In this document: piece by piece, positions 6,440 through 7,135 of the stretch
How the letters are laid out: every line of letters starts with the position of its first letter
Position numbering within the stretch: the first letter of the stretch is position 1
Assembly: GCA_013140405.1 (NCBI GenBank)
Contig: JABFSV010000368.1
Span: 1-7,135 of the forward strand
From: Methyloglobulus sp.
Lineage (GTDB): Bacteria; Pseudomonadota; Gammaproteobacteria; Methylococcales; Methylomonadaceae
Reading direction: 5' to 3'
DNA length: 7,135 nucleotides
Notes under the pieces: model-generated
Seen by the model: only the letters and a program-made list of their open reading frames with translations
Told to the model about the DNA's origin: nothing
Database searches by the model: none
Program-made: the position numbers and the translations under genes

Positions 6440-7135
6440 CTACCGCAGCAACACTGCCAAACTAATCAAGATAGCGCCTATATAAATCGACCATAAAGTA
6501 TTGCGGTGCTGTGTCTCCATCTGTTCGCGTAACAGCACTAATTCCCTTTGCTGATTTTCCGCCCGTTTCTGGGCATTGGCGGCGTTGTCCAAGGTTTTAA
6601 ACAGCAAGGTTGGGATTTCTGGGAAATGTTCGGCAACTTCGGGGAATTGCTTGAACAATTTGGTGATTTTGGCTTTTGGTCCCATCCGTTCCTTAAACCA
6701 CTTTTCTAGGAAGGGCTTGGCGGTTTGCCACAAGTCCAGATCAGGATAAAGCTGCCGCCCTAAACCTTCGATGTTGAGCAAAGTCTTTTGCAGCAACACC
6801 AGTTGCGGTTGTACGTGCATGTCGAAACGACGGGCGGTTTGGAACAGACGCAACAACAATTGCCCGAAGGATATATCTTTCAGCGGTTTTTCAAAAATCG
6901 GCTCGCACACGCTGCGGATGGCGGATTCAAACTCTTCAATCCGCGTGGAACTATCCACCCAACCCGATTCGACGTGCATTTGCGCGACTTTACGGTAATC
7001 GCGGTTAAAGAAAGCCAGGAAGTTTTCCGCCAGATAATGCTGGTCGGTCAAAGACAATGAACCAACGATGCCGAAATCGACAGCAATATATTTGGCTGGC
7101 AGGTCAACAAAGATATTACCTGGGTGCATATCGGC
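6440..7135 (-). CDS. ubiB: ubiquinone biosynthesis protein UbiB, 5' part cut off by the window edge
   Basis: UbiB is a membrane-anchored member of the ADCK/ABC1 atypical kinase family needed for ubiquinone biosynthesis. It has ATPase activity, and its exact role is still debated. The C-terminal 231 residues are visible; two codons (Ala-Asp) precede the first Met here, giving [12 protein letters not shown], so that internal Met is not the start. ADMHPGN is the catalytic-loop motif, and [10 protein letters not shown] carries the DFG-type metal-binding Asp. [69 protein letters not shown] and [13 protein letters not shown] follow the E. coli protein closely. Near the end, an amphipathic helix (about [17 protein letters not shown]) leads to a single hydrophobic segment, [15 protein letters not shown], and the protein stops one Arg later. 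E. coli UbiB has a second membrane helix, so this one is roughly 28 residues shorter. It is first in transcription order, with a 150-bp spacer before the next gene. Confidence 0.95.
   Translation of the reverse strand, partial: ADMHPGNIFVDLPAKYIAVDFGIVGSLSLTDQHYLAENFLAFFNRDYRKVAQMHVESGWVDSSTRIEEFESAIRSVCEPIFEKPLKDISFGQLLLRLFQTARRFDMHVQPQLVLLQKTLLNIEGLGRQLYPDLDLWQTAKPFLEKWFKERMGPKAKITKLFKQFPEVAEHFPEIPTLLFKTLDNAANAQKRAENQQRELVLLREQMETQHRNTLWSIYIGAILISLAVLLR

Noticed and set aside
1..7135. CRISPR array, tRNA/rRNA, insertion sequence, phage or defence genes
   Set aside because: No repeat-spacer pattern, cloverleaf, transposase motif or terminal repeat was seen; nearly all sequence is covered by six housekeeping genes.

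Overview
The window carries six protein-coding genes, all on the minus strand. The organism is most likely a gammaproteobacterium. The evidence is the order rpoZ–spoT–ridA–recG, a SpoT-type bifunctional (p)ppGpp enzyme with both active sites intact, a UbiB that resembles enterobacterial UbiB, and moderate GC. A methylotrophic or methanotrophic lineage would fit, but that is only a guess and nothing in the window proves it.

Layout in the direction of transcription (right to left). The C-terminal 231 residues of ubiB (ubiquinone biosynthesis) enter from the right edge. A 150-bp AT-rich spacer follows, with a possible promoter and a striking overlapping palindrome. Next come a peroxiredoxin-like/thioredoxin-fold protein and, 30 bp later, pgk (phosphoglycerate kinase); these two probably share a transcript. 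A 149-bp spacer then holds a weak hairpin-plus-T-tract terminator candidate and the leader of the next unit. The last unit is rpoZ (RNA polymerase omega), spoT, ridA (enamine/imine deaminase) and recG (branched-DNA helicase). Gaps within it are 8, 46 and 35 bp, and recG runs off the left edge after 489 codons.

The left transcription unit joins the alarmone system (SpoT, with omega, which forms part of a ppGpp site on RNA polymerase in E. coli) to metabolite repair (RidA) and replication-fork repair (RecG). The right-hand genes are central metabolism and redox housekeeping. No gene-free stretch exceeds 150 bp. I saw no RNA gene, mobile element, CRISPR array or phage gene. I found no convincing undescribed system; the most interesting non-coding signal is the overlapping 13-bp palindrome pair upstream of the peroxiredoxin-like gene.
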